From positions 66,782 to 130,781 of the forward strand of contig NZ_JAQSDZ010000021.1 in assembly GCF_029946165.1 (NCBI RefSeq): a stretch of DNA of 64,000 bases, read 5' to 3'. Origin of the DNA: Methylotenera sp. Lineage in GTDB: Bacteria > Pseudomonadota > Gammaproteobacteria > Burkholderiales > Methylophilaceae. Below, one piece after another: positions 48,097-58,768 of this stretch (the stretch's first letter is position 1; the number at the start of each line of letters is the position of its first letter). Both the position numbers and the translations under genes were made by a program. Below the pieces are notes generated by a model that saw only the letters and a list, made by a program, of their open reading frames with translations, made no database searches and was not told the origin of the DNA.

Positions 48097-49002
48097 CTAT
48101 ATAAGCTGTGACTTAGTGAGTAAAAATACAAATTCGTTACCTGACGAAACTTCTAGCCAGTTAAATATAATGTTTGGGTAAGCGGCTTCTAGCGCCTCGC
48201 GGTTGTGGCCAATCTCGACAATCAATATGCCATCATCATTCAGGTAGTTCGCAGCTTCACGCAAAATAGTGTGTGTGTGGTCTAAACCTGCATCACCACT
48301 ACCTAGCGCTAGTTGTGGCTCGTTCTGATATTCCTGTGGTAATGCGGCCATGGATGGCGCATCGACATATGGCGGGTTGCTGATGATTAAATCGTACTTC
48401 TTGTCTTTAAGTGCCGTGAACATATCTGACTTAATCGCAGTGACTTGCTCTTGCAAACTGTAGTTGGCAATATTGATATTGGCTACATCAATGGCATCTT
48501 GCGAAATATCAATCACATCAACTGCTGCATTTGGGAACACGCTGGCGAGCAATATACCTAAGCAACCACTGCCCGTACAAAGGTCAGCCGCACTCTCGAC
48601 CATTTCAGGAAACTCAATCCATGAGTTTAAACCGTCAGCCAATAGTTCAGCAATGAATGAACGTGGAATCAGCACACGTTCATCTACATAAAATTTCAAA
48701 CCTTGCAGCCATGCTTCTTTCAAGAGGTAAGCAGTAGGCGTGTGCTTGGTGATGCGCTGCTCAATAAAGTTAGCCAGCTTAATTCGCTCCTCAGTAGTAA
48801 TGCGCGCATCTAAAAAGTTATTAAGCGTATCCATCGGTAAGTGCAGCGCGCTCATGATGAGCCAAACAGCTTCGTCGTACGCGTTATCAGTGCCGTGTCC
48901 GTAAAAAACGTCTGAAGCCTCGAATTGACTAACGGCGTAGCGTATCCAGTCACGAATGGTGAATAGCTCGTTTGCTGCTTGATTTTGTGTGTTATTTGCC
49001 AT
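48097..49002 (-). CDS. prmB: Ribosomal protein L3 N5-glutamine methyltransferase
   Basis: Methylates a glutamine of ribosomal protein L3. The 301-residue protein has PrmB/PrmC architecture: an N-terminal helical domain (TIRDWIRYAVSQF, YGHGTDNAYDEAVWL), then YFDERVLIPRS-like KFYVDERVLIPRSFIAELL, SAM motif LCTGSGCLGILLASVFP and NPPYVDAPSM (about 209-218). DERVLIPRS with NPPYVDA is typical of PrmB rather than PrmC. It is 8 bases after dapE. Confidence 0.93.
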   Translation of the reverse strand: MANNTQNQAANELFTIRDWIRYAVSQFEASDVFYGHGTDNAYDEAVWLIMSALHLPMDTLNNFLDARITTEERIKLANFIEQRITKHTPTAYLLKEAWLQGLKFYVDERVLIPRSFIAELLADGLNSWIEFPEMVESAADLCTGSGCLGILLASVFPNAAVDVIDISQDAIDVANINIANYSLQEQVTAIKSDMFTALKDKKYDLIISNPPYVDAPSMAALPQEYQNEPQLALGSGDAGLDHTHTILREAANYLNDDGILIVEIGHNREALEAAYPNIIFNWLEVSSGNEFVFLLTKSQLI

Positions 49003-49010
49003 GACGTTCT

Positions 49011-50509
<1,499 letters not shown>

Positions 50510-50647
50510 AGATATAGTGTTTAAAATAAACGTTTTATATTAAAAACGCATTTTACAGCAATACGCTATAGAAATGACCTAAAGTGCTGATAAGTTAGCA
50601 CAATCTAGACGCCTATGACTGAATTGCATTTGCTCTAGACGTTAAAA

Positions 50648-50684
50648 AGGCTGCAGAAGCGTAATGAACGCTTGCTTGCAGCCT
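50648..50684 (-). terminator. Probable minus-strand terminator
   Basis: AGGCTGCA (50648-50655) pairs with TGCAGCCT (50677-50684), with an inner GAAGCG/CGCTT extension. On the minus strand the stem is followed by TTTTTAAC. It lies between dapD and the arsC-like gene, so it would separate dapD from dapE. Confidence 0.6.
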
Positions 50685-50770
50685 ATTCAAACAATAGTGT
50701 TATTAAACGCAGATAATCCATTAGAACATTTAATTTTGTAGAATTTTCCACTCAAACTGTTGCGGATGGC

Positions 50771-50843
50771 TGTAGGAGGGGCTTGTAGCCCCGAACAAAA
50801 TATCACATCGAATCGCCATTCGGGGCTGCAAGCCCCTCCTACA
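50771..50843. repeat. REP-like palindrome, 25-bp arms
   Basis: TGTAGGAGGGGCTTGTAGCC plus CCGAA (50771-50795) is mirrored at 50819-50843 with one mismatch around a 23-base spacer. The GGGGCTTG/CAAGCCCC core is typical of intergenic REP elements. It stands in the 461-base gap between dapD and the arsC-like gene, where no gene is seen. A further hairpin (ACCGTC/GACGGc) lies at about 50920-50940, just after dapD. Confidence 0.75.
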
Positions 50844-50970
50844 TTGGATTTACGTTAATTTTATTATTTCTAATGGACAATCGGTGTTTAAGGGCTGGTA
50901 TTTAATATTAAGAAAGCTAACCGTCGAAAAGTGACGGCTACATGTCAACTAGGCATTAAATCCAGCTTAA

Positions 50971-51798
50971 TTAAATACCACGTAAAAGTTCGTTAATGCC
51001 GACTTTTCCTAGTGTTTTTTCATCTACTTTTTTAACGATCACTGCGCAGTAAAGACTATAGCTACCATCTTTAGATGGTAAGTTGCCCGAAACCACAACT
51101 GAACCTTTAGGAATGCGACCATAGGTGACAGTGCCAGTTTCACGATCGTAAATTTTGGTTGATTGACCAATATAAACGCCCATTGAAATCACACAGTTGT
51201 CTTCTACGATTACGCCTTCAACCACTTCAGAACGTGCACCAATAAAGCAGTTGTCACCAATGATGGTTGGGCCAGCTTGAATTGGCTCTAATACGCCACC
51301 AATACCAACGCCGCCGCTTAAATGCACGTTTTTACCGATCTGTGCGCATGAGCCTACTGTAGCCCATGTATCAACCATTGTGCCTTCGCCAACGTAAGCG
51401 CCGATATTAACGTATGAAGGTAATAACACTGCGTTTTTACCAATGAATGAACCGCGACGCACCATTGCATTTGGCACTACGCGGAAGCCACCAGCTTTAA
51501 AATCTTCTTCAGTATAATCAGCAAATTTTGGCGGTACTTTATCGTAGTATTTAGTGCAGCCGCCATCTAACAAAGTATTATCTTCTAGGCGGAATGAAAG
51601 CAATACCGCTTTTTTAAGCCACTGGTGAGTTTCCCAGTCTTGGCTATCACCAATACGAGAAGCAACGCGTAGTGTTCCTGCGTCTAAATCTGCGATTAAA
51701 GAAGCGACAGTTGCTTTAATTTCAGCAGTTGCGTTGCTAGGGTTAATGTTAGCGCGGTCTTCAAAGGCCGTTTCGATAATACTTTGACGTGAATCCAT
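50971..51798 (-). CDS. dapD: Tetrahydrodipicolinate N-succinyltransferase
   Basis: Commits tetrahydrodipicolinate to the succinylase branch of lysine/DAP synthesis. The 275-residue trimeric enzyme has the left-handed beta-helix hexapeptide region (about 105-225, [39 protein letters not shown]) and the N-terminal [25 protein letters not shown] segment. The C-terminus ends [13 protein letters not shown]. Same strand as dapE but separated by 461 bases with terminator and REP hairpins, so probably a separate transcript. Confidence 0.98.
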   Translation of the reverse strand: MDSRQSIIETAFEDRANINPSNATAEIKATVASLIADLDAGTLRVASRIGDSQDWETHQWLKKAVLLSFRLEDNTLLDGGCTKYYDKVPPKFADYTEEDFKAGGFRVVPNAMVRRGSFIGKNAVLLPSYVNIGAYVGEGTMVDTWATVGSCAQIGKNVHLSGGVGIGGVLEPIQAGPTIIGDNCFIGARSEVVEGVIVEDNCVISMGVYIGQSTKIYDRETGTVTYGRIPKGSVVVSGNLPSKDGSYSLYCAVIVKKVDEKTLGKVGINELLRGI

Positions 51799-51868
51799 AA
51801 TGCTCTCAGAGTTAGTTGGTTTAATAAAAACGTTATTTTAACCTAAACTGAGTATTCACCAAAAACTA

Positions 51869-51905
51869 AAGCTCATGTCAGATATTGAATATCTGACATG
51901 AGCTT
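51869..51905. terminator. Long perfect palindrome between M48 protease gene and dapD
   Basis: AAGCTCATGTCAGATATT (51869-51886) pairs perfectly with 51888-51905, an 18-bp arm. On the minus strand it follows the M48 stop by 38 bases and is followed by a T-rich tail (ctttagttttt). Confidence 0.78.
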
Positions 51906-51942
51906 CAAATAATTTCTGCGAGATGATTTCTGCTGGCGCTAA

Positions 51943-52767
51943 TTATTTTTTCTTAGCGGCTACATATAGCGGCTTTACTTTTGGCACTAATGCTTGTAAT
52001 TGGGCAATACGAGTGCCATCCGCTGGGTGGGTACTTAAGAACTCTGGCGGTTTATTGCCGCCTAGTTTACTCATTTTCTGCCAAAGAGTAATCGCTGCTT
52101 CTGGATTAAACCCAGCGCGTGCTGATAGCTCTAAACCAATTCTATCTGCCTCTGTTTCTTGCAGGCGACTATTAGGTAAAGCAAAGAATAATTGTGAACC
52201 AACCCCAGCAGCTTGCATCGAGGCATTGCCAACTGCCGCACTTGTACCATTGGTTATGATTGCACCTAGTGCTTGTAAACCAAATTGTTGTACAAAGGCT
52301 TGTGACATGCGTTCACGACCATGCTCGCGTAAGGCATGTGCAATTTCATGGCCAATCACTGCACCTAACTCGTCATCAGTTGCTTTTAGTTGATCGATTA
52401 AACCAGTGAGTACCATGATTTTTCCGCCTGGCATGCAATAAGCATTCACCTGGTCGCTTTTATCCACATTCACTTCCCATTTCCATTGCACAGCATCTGG
52501 CCTAAATATGCCGACTTGTGCAATGAGTCTATTGGAAATAGCACGCACACGTTCGAATTGCGCTTTGTCAGTATTAAGTGTGTTTTTCTTTTGTGACTCT
52601 TGCAAGGTTTGTGTGTAAGCTTGGCTAGACATAGCGACAACTTGCGATTCGGGCATTAACAAGAGTTGTGTACGATTTACACCTGAAACGCTATCTTGAG
52701 TAGTAGTAGCACAGCCGCTGATTTGTAAAGAAATTGCGGCAAGTAAAATTAGGGTCAGCTTTTTCAT
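51943..52767 (-). CDS. M48 family metalloprotease lipoprotein
   Basis: A 274-residue periplasmic zinc peptidase resembling LoiP/YcaL. Lipobox SGC follows the leader MKKLTLILLAAISLQI (Cys 19). The catalytic motif is GHEIAHALREHGRE (about 142-155), and the third zinc ligand is in LQETEADRIGLELSARAGF. The late FLSTHPADGTRI motif is typical. No TPR repeats follow, unlike BepA. It probably acts in outer-membrane protein quality control. AAGGA precedes the ATG. It lies 112 bases downstream of kup on the same strand. Confidence 0.92.
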   Translation of the reverse strand: MKKLTLILLAAISLQISGCATTTQDSVSGVNRTQLLLMPESQVVAMSSQAYTQTLQESQKKNTLNTDKAQFERVRAISNRLIAQVGIFRPDAVQWKWEVNVDKSDQVNAYCMPGGKIMVLTGLIDQLKATDDELGAVIGHEIAHALREHGRERMSQAFVQQFGLQALGAIITNGTSAAVGNASMQAAGVGSQLFFALPNSRLQETEADRIGLELSARAGFNPEAAITLWQKMSKLGGNKPPEFLSTHPADGTRIAQLQALVPKVKPLYVAAKKK

Positions 52768-52879
52768 ATTTGTTCCTTTATCTGAAAAGTTTTAGTACTT
52801 AAATGGGTATATTTACCAATATCTAAGCTGCTAACGCGTGAGTCTATTATAAAGTTGAATGAGAAGTCGTCAATAATTG

Positions 52880-54763
52880 TTAAATCTTTAATTGAGAGCC
52901 CAACTCAATCACACGGTTTGGCGGTAGTTTGAATTGATTGGTGATTGTTTCTGCGCTTCTAAATAAACCGATGAATATTTTCTTGCGCCAGAAAGACATA
53001 CCAGACTTGCCGCTGGCAATCAGAATTTCTTTACCGATAAAGAATGAAGTGTCCATTTCATCTAAAACTAAGCCTTTTTCAGTACAAAGTTGTAAATCGC
53101 GAGGTAAATCTGGCTCATCTTTAAAACCATATTTCACGGTCACTCTATAAAACTCGTGCGGCAGAACTTCTAACTTCACGCGCTCTTCTTCCACGGTATG
53201 TGGGTAGTCTAAAAATTTAACGGTGAGTATCACCATTTTTTCGTGCAATACTTTGTTGTGTTTTAGGTTGTGCAGCATTGCATGTGGCACACCCTCTGGG
53301 TTTGGTGTTAGAAACAGTGCTGTACCTGGAACACGTGTTGGAGGATGTGCGCCAATTGCTTCAATAAATGGGTCTAATGCCATGGCCTCATTTTTAAGTT
53401 TTGTATAGACTACTCCACGGCCAGTTTTCCAAGTGAGCATCAACGTGAAAATTACAATGCCAATAGCTAACGGCACCCAACCACCATCAGGGATTTTTAA
53501 GACGTTTGCGCTGAAAAAAGCAATATCAATTGTGAGAAACATAGCTACTAACAAACCTGTGCGCAACTTGCTCCATCCCCAAAGATTATGGAAAATAATA
53601 CCTGCCAACAGAGTGGTGATGACCATGTCGCCAGTTACCGCTATTCCATAAGCGGCGGCTAAATTGCCGGACGATTTAAAGGTTAAGACCAATCCCATTA
53701 CTGCTGCCATTAACCCCCAATTGACGCGTGGCATATAAATCTGACCTTCTTGGCTTTCAGAGGTGTGTTCCACGTGCATGCGCGGTAAGTAGCCTAATTG
53801 CAAGGCTTGGCGCGATACTGAAAATGCACCAGTAATTACAGCTTGTGAGGCAATGACTGCAGCAAGGGTAGCTAAAATAATGAGTGGGAAAAGCATCCAT
53901 TCTGGAGCAAGTAAATAGAATGGATTTTTAATAGCCTCTGGATGTTGCAGGATGAGTGCCCCTTGACCAAAGTAATTTAAAATTAGTGCAGGTAAAACAA
54001 AACCAAACCAAGCTAGACGAATGGGGAAGCGTCCGAAATGTCCCATGTCTGCATATAAAGCTTCTGCACCCGTCACCGCTAGCACCACAGCGCCAAGTGC
54101 AACAAATGCAATCCACGGGCTTACCATGAAAAACTGAATAGCATAAATTGGATTTAATGCATGCAGAATACTGGGGTTCTGCATGATACTTTGTATACCA
54201 AGAACCCCGAGCGTGCCAAACCACATCAGCATGATTGGGCCAAAAAAGGCGCCGACTAAGGCAGTGCCTTTACTTTGTGCCCAGAATAAAATAAAAAGTA
54301 CCACCAATGTAATCGGTAGGATGAGTGGATGCAGAATCGGCGCTGCAAGTTCAAGTCCTTCCACAGCAGATAGAACTGAAATGGCTGGTGTAATCATGCC
54401 GTCCGCATAAAACATACAGGCACCTAAAATACCTAGCAACATGATGGTGCGTTGCTTCTTAATATTGCTGCCCGCGTTATGACTAGCTAAGGCAAGCAAA
54501 GCCATAATTCCTCCTTCCCCACGGTTATCTGCTCGCATAATAAATGCAACATATTTAACCGATACCACCATGATAAGCGCCCAAACAATCAGCGATAATA
54601 TGCCGAACATATTAGCTTCGGTGAGAGGCACGGGGTGAGCGCCAGCTGAGAAAACTTCTTTGATTGTGTATAAAGGACTTGTGCCAATATCACCAAATAC
54701 GACCCCAAGTGCGGCTAAGGTAAGTGCGGAGAGCTTTGTTTTACTGCCAGTAGGAGTGGACAT
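52880..54763 (-). CDS. kup: Low-affinity potassium transporter Kup
   Basis: Inner-membrane K+/H+ symporter. The 627-residue length is normal. About 12 membrane helices occupy residues 10-430, beginning with the signature GVVFGDIGTSPLYTIKEVF, then ADNRGEGGIMALLALAS, YADGMITPAISVLSAVEGLE and VTGAEALYADMGHFGR. A C-terminal cytosolic domain ends RVIELGSQLKI. It is probably transcribed alone. Confidence 0.97.
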   Translation of the reverse strand: MSTPTGSKTKLSALTLAALGVVFGDIGTSPLYTIKEVFSAGAHPVPLTEANMFGILSLIVWALIMVVSVKYVAFIMRADNRGEGGIMALLALASHNAGSNIKKQRTIMLLGILGACMFYADGMITPAISVLSAVEGLELAAPILHPLILPITLVVLFILFWAQSKGTALVGAFFGPIMLMWFGTLGVLGIQSIMQNPSILHALNPIYAIQFFMVSPWIAFVALGAVVLAVTGAEALYADMGHFGRFPIRLAWFGFVLPALILNYFGQGALILQHPEAIKNPFYLLAPEWMLFPLIILATLAAVIASQAVITGAFSVSRQALQLGYLPRMHVEHTSESQEGQIYMPRVNWGLMAAVMGLVLTFKSSGNLAAAYGIAVTGDMVITTLLAGIIFHNLWGWSKLRTGLLVAMFLTIDIAFFSANVLKIPDGGWVPLAIGIVIFTLMLTWKTGRGVVYTKLKNEAMALDPFIEAIGAHPPTRVPGTALFLTPNPEGVPHAMLHNLKHNKVLHEKMVILTVKFLDYPHTVEEERVKLEVLPHEFYRVTVKYGFKDEPDLPRDLQLCTEKGLVLDEMDTSFFIGKEILIASGKSGMSFWRKKIFIGLFRSAETITNQFKLPPNRVIELGSQLKI

Positions 54764-55208
54764 TAAAATGAAGGGTTATTAGAGAGGAGTCCTATTATCA
54801 ACCAACTTAAATACTTAACCAATCGTTTTTTAATTAAAAGCCGATTAAAAGATTTAAAGGTCACTTATGATTAATAGTAAGTGTGTCCTTCAATTGTCTA
54901 ATTCTTAAACAGGTTTGTTTTGAATAATGACAGTTTCCCTGATTTACTAATTGCTGACTTTAAATTGAAGTAAGCATTTTTTGTAAATACACTCTGAAGT
55001 TTGTCGTATACAGTAAATATCGCTTTAATGGCGGTTGAAATTGTAAATTTTTATTAATAATAATAAAAATACATAATAAAAACAAACGCTTGTTTATTTA
55101 TTAAGGGCGGGTAGGCTTGATGTCTTCAAGCTTTAAAGGTCACGCCTAATTGGCTGCGTTTACATTTTCTTGAAATTTTAACTTCTAATTTTTAAGTGGA
55201 TTTTAGCT
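54764..55208. other. Intergenic region between kup and TolC-OmpA gene
   Basis: About 445 very AT-rich bases with no supported ORF. A heptanucleotide-rich phrase (tttaaaggtcac) occurs twice, at about 54855 and 55133. The density of A/T tracts could mark nucleoid-protein binding or bending upstream of the sigma-54-like promoter. Confidence 0.45.
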
Positions 55209-55224
55209 TGGTATGGTTGTTGCT
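55209..55224 (+). promoter_or_regulatory. Sigma-54 promoter candidate
   Basis: TGGTATGGTTGTTGCT matches the RpoN consensus TGGCACG-N4-TTGCW with the invariant GG and GC 10 bases apart. Only two of the conserved positions differ. It would start transcription about 105 bases before the TolC-OmpA start codon. Confidence 0.55.
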
Positions 55225-55340
55225 TATATTCATGCTTGTCAGATTAACTAGATGGTGTAGATGATTGATAGATTGAAATTTGTTGCGGTCTTGCATTTTC
55301 AATTTTATGAACAATTAATGAAAGATTATGGGAATAAATT

Positions 55341-57200
55341 TTGAATAACAAATTCAACTATAAACTAATTACTTTAGCTTTAATTTCTTGCTTAGGTGGC
55401 CTTACAAGTAACACTGCGTTTGCTGTAGGATCGTTGGTAACATTAAAAGAGATGGTTGAGAAAACCATTACTGCAAATCCTGATGTGCAATCACGTTATC
55501 ACCGTTTTTTAGAATCAGGCTTCGAGCAAGATGTAGCGCACGGTAATTTCTTGCCAAGAGCAGATATTGTTTCTACTTACAGAAAACAAGAAGACCTTAA
55601 CAATTCTGGTGATGGCACCAATATTCCCCGCTTTAACAATGAGCTTGTTTTGCGACAAATGATTTTTGACGGCTTTGCTACAAGCAATGAGGTTAAGCGG
55701 TTGGGTCATGCCAACCGTGTACGTTATTATGAACTGCAAAGTGCAATGCAAAATACTACGCTGGAATTTATGCGCTCATATATTGATGCTAATCGTTATC
55801 GCGAGTTAAGCGAGTATGCAAAAGAAAACTATGTGATACACAAGCAATTGTTTGACCGCATTCATGAGCGTGTGAACGCAGGCGTCGCGCGTAAAGTCGA
55901 TTTAGAGCAAGCCTCGGGGCGTTTAGCTTTAGCTGAAGCTAATTTGCTCACTGAAACAACAAATTTGCATGATGTGACTGCACGTATGCAACGTCTGTAT
56001 GGCGAGCTTCCACCAGAAACCTTAGAGGCTCCTACCTTTTTTAATGCAGGGGTAGAGCCAACTTCAATGGAAGCCTTAAAAGTTGCATACAATCAAAATC
56101 CAGATTTACTTTCAACAATTGAAGACATTCAAGCCAGTAAAGATGAGATTAAAACAAGACAATCACGTTATTACCCTAAGTTAGACTTGCAAGCACGCAA
56201 GAACCTAGGTGTTAGTAATGATGGCAGGTTTAGTGCTGGCGCCGCTGATTTGCTTGAATTAACCATGAATTTTAATTTATTTAATGGCTTTTCAGATCAA
56301 AACGCGATTAAACAAACGGCAGAAAAGCTTAACAACTCTAAAGATTTACGTGATAAAGCCTGTGTTGATACTCGTCAACTGGTAGTGATTGCTTATAACG
56401 ACGTTCAACAGTTAAAAGAGCAAGAAAAGTATCGTACAGAACATAAAAACTCTATTGAGAATGCGCGTGAAGCTTATCGTAAGCAATTCGAGATTGGTCA
56501 ACGCACTTTATTAGATTTGTTAGATACTGAGAATGAATACTTTCAAGCTAGGCGTGCGCTGGCAAATACGCAGTACGATATTCAAACAGCTTTTGCAAGA
56601 ACTTATGCGGGTCAAGGCGAGTTGTTGAATAAAATCGGCGCCGCGCGTGGTGGCTTGCCTGAGTACAAACGTGAAAGTTACATGGATGATGAAAATGTTT
56701 GTCAGGCTGCGTCCCCAGTTCAAAAGACTATAGACAAAGCAGCACTATTGGCTGATGCAAAGCCACTTAGTTCGACCATATTTGTGGCTATGCCCGTAGC
56801 CTTAGAACCAGCAAAGGTCGAAGCGAAACCAATAGCAAATAAAGCAATGGCAAATAAAATCGTGCCTGATGTGCAGTTTGAGCCTAATAGCGCTAAAATT
56901 AAAGAGGTTTCCTATCCTGCGTTAGATAACGCGATTAATACCTTGAAAGAGTGGGGTGATTCAAACGTTGAAGTCGGTGGTCATACCGATCAAAGCGGCA
57001 CCTCAAATGCCGATTATAACCAGCGCTTATCTGAGAAGCGTGCTAAAGCAGTGATGGACTATATCGTTAAAAAAGGTATAGATGCTAAACGTTTATCTGC
57101 TAAAGGTTATGGTTATAGCATGCCAATCGCTGAGAATGATCCAAGAAAAGGTAATTTGGTTAATCGTCGCATAGAGCTAGTGCGTGAGCAGAAAAAATAA
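55341..57200 (+). CDS. TolC-family outer-membrane channel fused to OmpA-like domain
   Basis: A 619-residue outer-membrane component of a type I secretion system. The start is TTG (GGGA 7 bases upstream); the nearby ATG at 55328 is out of frame and hits a stop. Signal peptide about 1-28 (NTAFA). The TolC/OEP domain spans about 34-430, starting LVTLKEMVEKTITANPDVQS, with repeated RVNAGVARKVDLEQASGRLA and FEIGQRTLLDLLDTENEYF. After a linker, an OmpA peptidoglycan-binding domain (about 505-617) has VPDVQFEPNSAKIKE, GGHTDQSGTSNADYNQRLSE and LVNRRIELV. Such fusions are typical of LapE/AggA-like exporters of large adhesins, so the adhesin at the left edge is a plausible substrate. It is preceded by a sigma-54-like promoter. 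Confidence 0.93.
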   Translation: MNNKFNYKLITLALISCLGGLTSNTAFAVGSLVTLKEMVEKTITANPDVQSRYHRFLESGFEQDVAHGNFLPRADIVSTYRKQEDLNNSGDGTNIPRFNNELVLRQMIFDGFATSNEVKRLGHANRVRYYELQSAMQNTTLEFMRSYIDANRYRELSEYAKENYVIHKQLFDRIHERVNAGVARKVDLEQASGRLALAEANLLTETTNLHDVTARMQRLYGELPPETLEAPTFFNAGVEPTSMEALKVAYNQNPDLLSTIEDIQASKDEIKTRQSRYYPKLDLQARKNLGVSNDGRFSAGAADLLELTMNFNLFNGFSDQNAIKQTAEKLNNSKDLRDKACVDTRQLVVIAYNDVQQLKEQEKYRTEHKNSIENAREAYRKQFEIGQRTLLDLLDTENEYFQARRALANTQYDIQTAFARTYAGQGELLNKIGAARGGLPEYKRESYMDDENVCQAASPVQKTIDKAALLADAKPLSSTIFVAMPVALEPAKVEAKPIANKAMANKIVPDVQFEPNSAKIKEVSYPALDNAINTLKEWGDSNVEVGGHTDQSGTSNADYNQRLSEKRAKAVMDYIVKKGIDAKRLSAKGYGYSMPIAENDPRKGNLVNRRIELVREQKK

Positions 57201-57250
57201 GTTACATATTGAAGTTCTAGTAGCAATTTAGTTCATGTAGTTAAAAGTAA

Positions 57251-57280
57251 AAATGGGAGCCTAGGCTTCCATTTTTTTTT
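57251..57280 (+). terminator. Rho-independent terminator of TolC-OmpA gene
   Basis: AAATGGGAGCC pairs with GGCTTCCATTT (one G-T pair), followed by a long T run ending at 57280. Confidence 0.85.
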
Positions 57281-57382
57281 GTTAAATTTTGACTTGATCC
57301 ATGTTGAAAGTGAAAATATATAAATATTTTTTACTTTACTGTAAAAAAACTCATTTATAGCTTATAAAAATTTGAATTACAG

Positions 57383-57391
57383 TGTTAGAAT
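57383..57391 (+). promoter_or_regulatory. Extended -10 promoter for tRNA-Leu
   Basis: TGTTAGAAT is a TGN-extended -10 element, 32 bases before the tRNA, with a GC-containing discriminator. No clear -35 is present. Confidence 0.4.
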
Positions 57392-57423
57392 ACGCTCCGC
57401 AATTTGATGTAGACCTTCCATCT

Positions 57424-57509
57424 GCCCGGGTGGTGAAATTGGTAGACACAAGAGACTTAAAATCTCTCGCCTTATGGGTGTGCCGGTTCGACTCCGGCTC
57501 CGGGCACCA
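57424..57509 (+). tRNA. tRNA-Leu (UAA)
   Basis: An 86-nucleotide class II tRNA. Acceptor GCCCGGG/TCCGGGC (one G-T pair), anticodon stem AGAGA/TCTCT with loop CTTAAAA giving anticodon TAA, long variable arm, T arm GCCGG-TTCGACT-CCGGC, and encoded CCA. Confidence 0.96.
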
Positions 57510-57513
57510 ATTC

Positions 57514-57546
57514 AAAACCCCTGATTTATCAGGGGTTTTTTGTTTT
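57514..57546 (+). terminator. Rho-independent terminator of tRNA-Leu
   Basis: AAAACCCCTGA (57514-57524) pairs with TCAGGGGTTTT (57529-57539) around loop TTTA, followed by T-rich sequence. Confidence 0.92.
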
Positions 57547-57596
57547 TTGCGTCAGCTCAGTATCATTTGAAATAATGCGAAATCACTCAAAATAAT

Positions 57597-57623
57597 GTGC
57601 CAACTGTGCCAAAAATGTGCCAA
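57597..57623. repeat. Three short direct repeats GTGCCAA after tRNA-Leu
   Basis: GTGCCAA occurs at 57597, 57606 and 57617, spaced 9 and 11 bases. It lies about 90 bases after tRNA-Leu in a non-coding gap. It may be the remains of an integrase-type arm or attachment site, or a regulator site; no integrase gene is present. Confidence 0.4.
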
Positions 57624-57699
57624 ACATTTTTTCGCTACTATAAATTAATTTTTTACCAAGAGAAACCGATCGATTTCAAATAATTCGTAATTCAAGGGT

Positions 57700-58614
57700 T
57701 TATTTGAAAGAAGCCCATAACCTCTCTAGGAGCTCTGGGCTTTTCATTTTATCTATCCACCAAGTTAATCCCGCTCCCAGTTCCTCTGTGCGCCATGCAA
57801 GGTAAATTGGCTCATGTTTTCGAGGCTCTTCTACTTCTTTTATAATTAATAATCCCGCTGAAATCGCTTGACGTGCAAGGGGTTCAGGCAAGAAGCCAAA
57901 GCCCATACCAGCTAATTGATACTCATATTTTGTACGCATGTTAGATACTGCTAATGAATTTTGTCCAAAAAGTAGGCCTACTGTTCGGGGCTGCATTTTC
58001 CTGACGGAATCACTGACGGTAATAGCAAGATGTTGGCTCAGGTCGGTTTTGCTAAGAGGGTTGGTAATATTAGCCAAAGGGTGGGTTGGTGAAACAACAA
58101 ACACAAACTCCATATAACCAATGAGGTACGAGTGATATCCGCCTCCAGAAGGGCCTTCACCAGCTGCTCCTACAAGTAAGTCGACCCGCCTATCGAGTAG
58201 GGCTTCCCAAGTACCTGATAGTGTTTCTTGCGAGAATTTCAATCTTGTCAGGTCGGCAACTTTGCAAAACTCTCTGACATCATTAATCAATGAGGTTGGA
58301 GAGAACACTGAGTCCATTCCTATCGTGAGTTCAGTTTCCCAACCTGATGCTACTCTTCTGACGCGGTGTTCTAAATCACTTGCGGCTTTTAGTAAGTGGC
58401 GACCCTCTTTGAGTAACTCACTCCCTGCTTTGGTAATGGCGACTTTGGGTCCTAAGCGTTCAAATACCTTCACACCTAAATCTTGCTCTAACTTACTTAC
58501 CGTGTAAGAAATGGTTGAAGGTACTTTGAATAGTTCACCTCCCGCAGCTGCAAAAGATCCTAAGCGATCAATGGCATCCAATATCAGTAATGCATCTAAG
58601 CTAATTTTAAACAT
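57700..58614 (-). CDS. LysR-family transcriptional regulator
   Basis: A 304-residue regulator. The N-terminal winged helix-turn-helix (about 1-65) shows ALLILDAIDRLGSFAAAGGELFKVPSTISYTVSKLEQDLGV; the LysR substrate-binding domain (about 90-300) begins ELTIGMDSVF. It is divergent from the pirin gene across 154 bases, so it likely controls that gene and itself. The effector is unknown. In this arrangement the LysR protein is related to regulators of pirin/YhhW-like quercetinase genes. Confidence 0.93.
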   Translation of the reverse strand: MFKISLDALLILDAIDRLGSFAAAGGELFKVPSTISYTVSKLEQDLGVKVFERLGPKVAITKAGSELLKEGRHLLKAASDLEHRVRRVASGWETELTIGMDSVFSPTSLINDVREFCKVADLTRLKFSQETLSGTWEALLDRRVDLLVGAAGEGPSGGGYHSYLIGYMEFVFVVSPTHPLANITNPLSKTDLSQHLAITVSDSVRKMQPRTVGLLFGQNSLAVSNMRTKYEYQLAGMGFGFLPEPLARQAISAGLLIIKEVEEPRKHEPIYLAWRTEELGAGLTWWIDKMKSPELLERLWASFK

Positions 58615-58768
58615 TCGATTTTTTCGATGATAGGTTGATACTATTTCCGTTTTTAATCATTCATCTTCCAGCTCATAATACACACATGCTTAATAAATAA
58701 GACTAATTATAAATTAATTATATTCTAATTTATTCATGATTTTGGAAGTACTTAAAAAGGAGATCACC

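Noticed and set aside
51923-52393. Plus-strand ORF of 156 codons opposite the M48 protease
   Set aside because: It is antisense to the HExxH protease core and has a cysteine/proline-rich composition with no SD.
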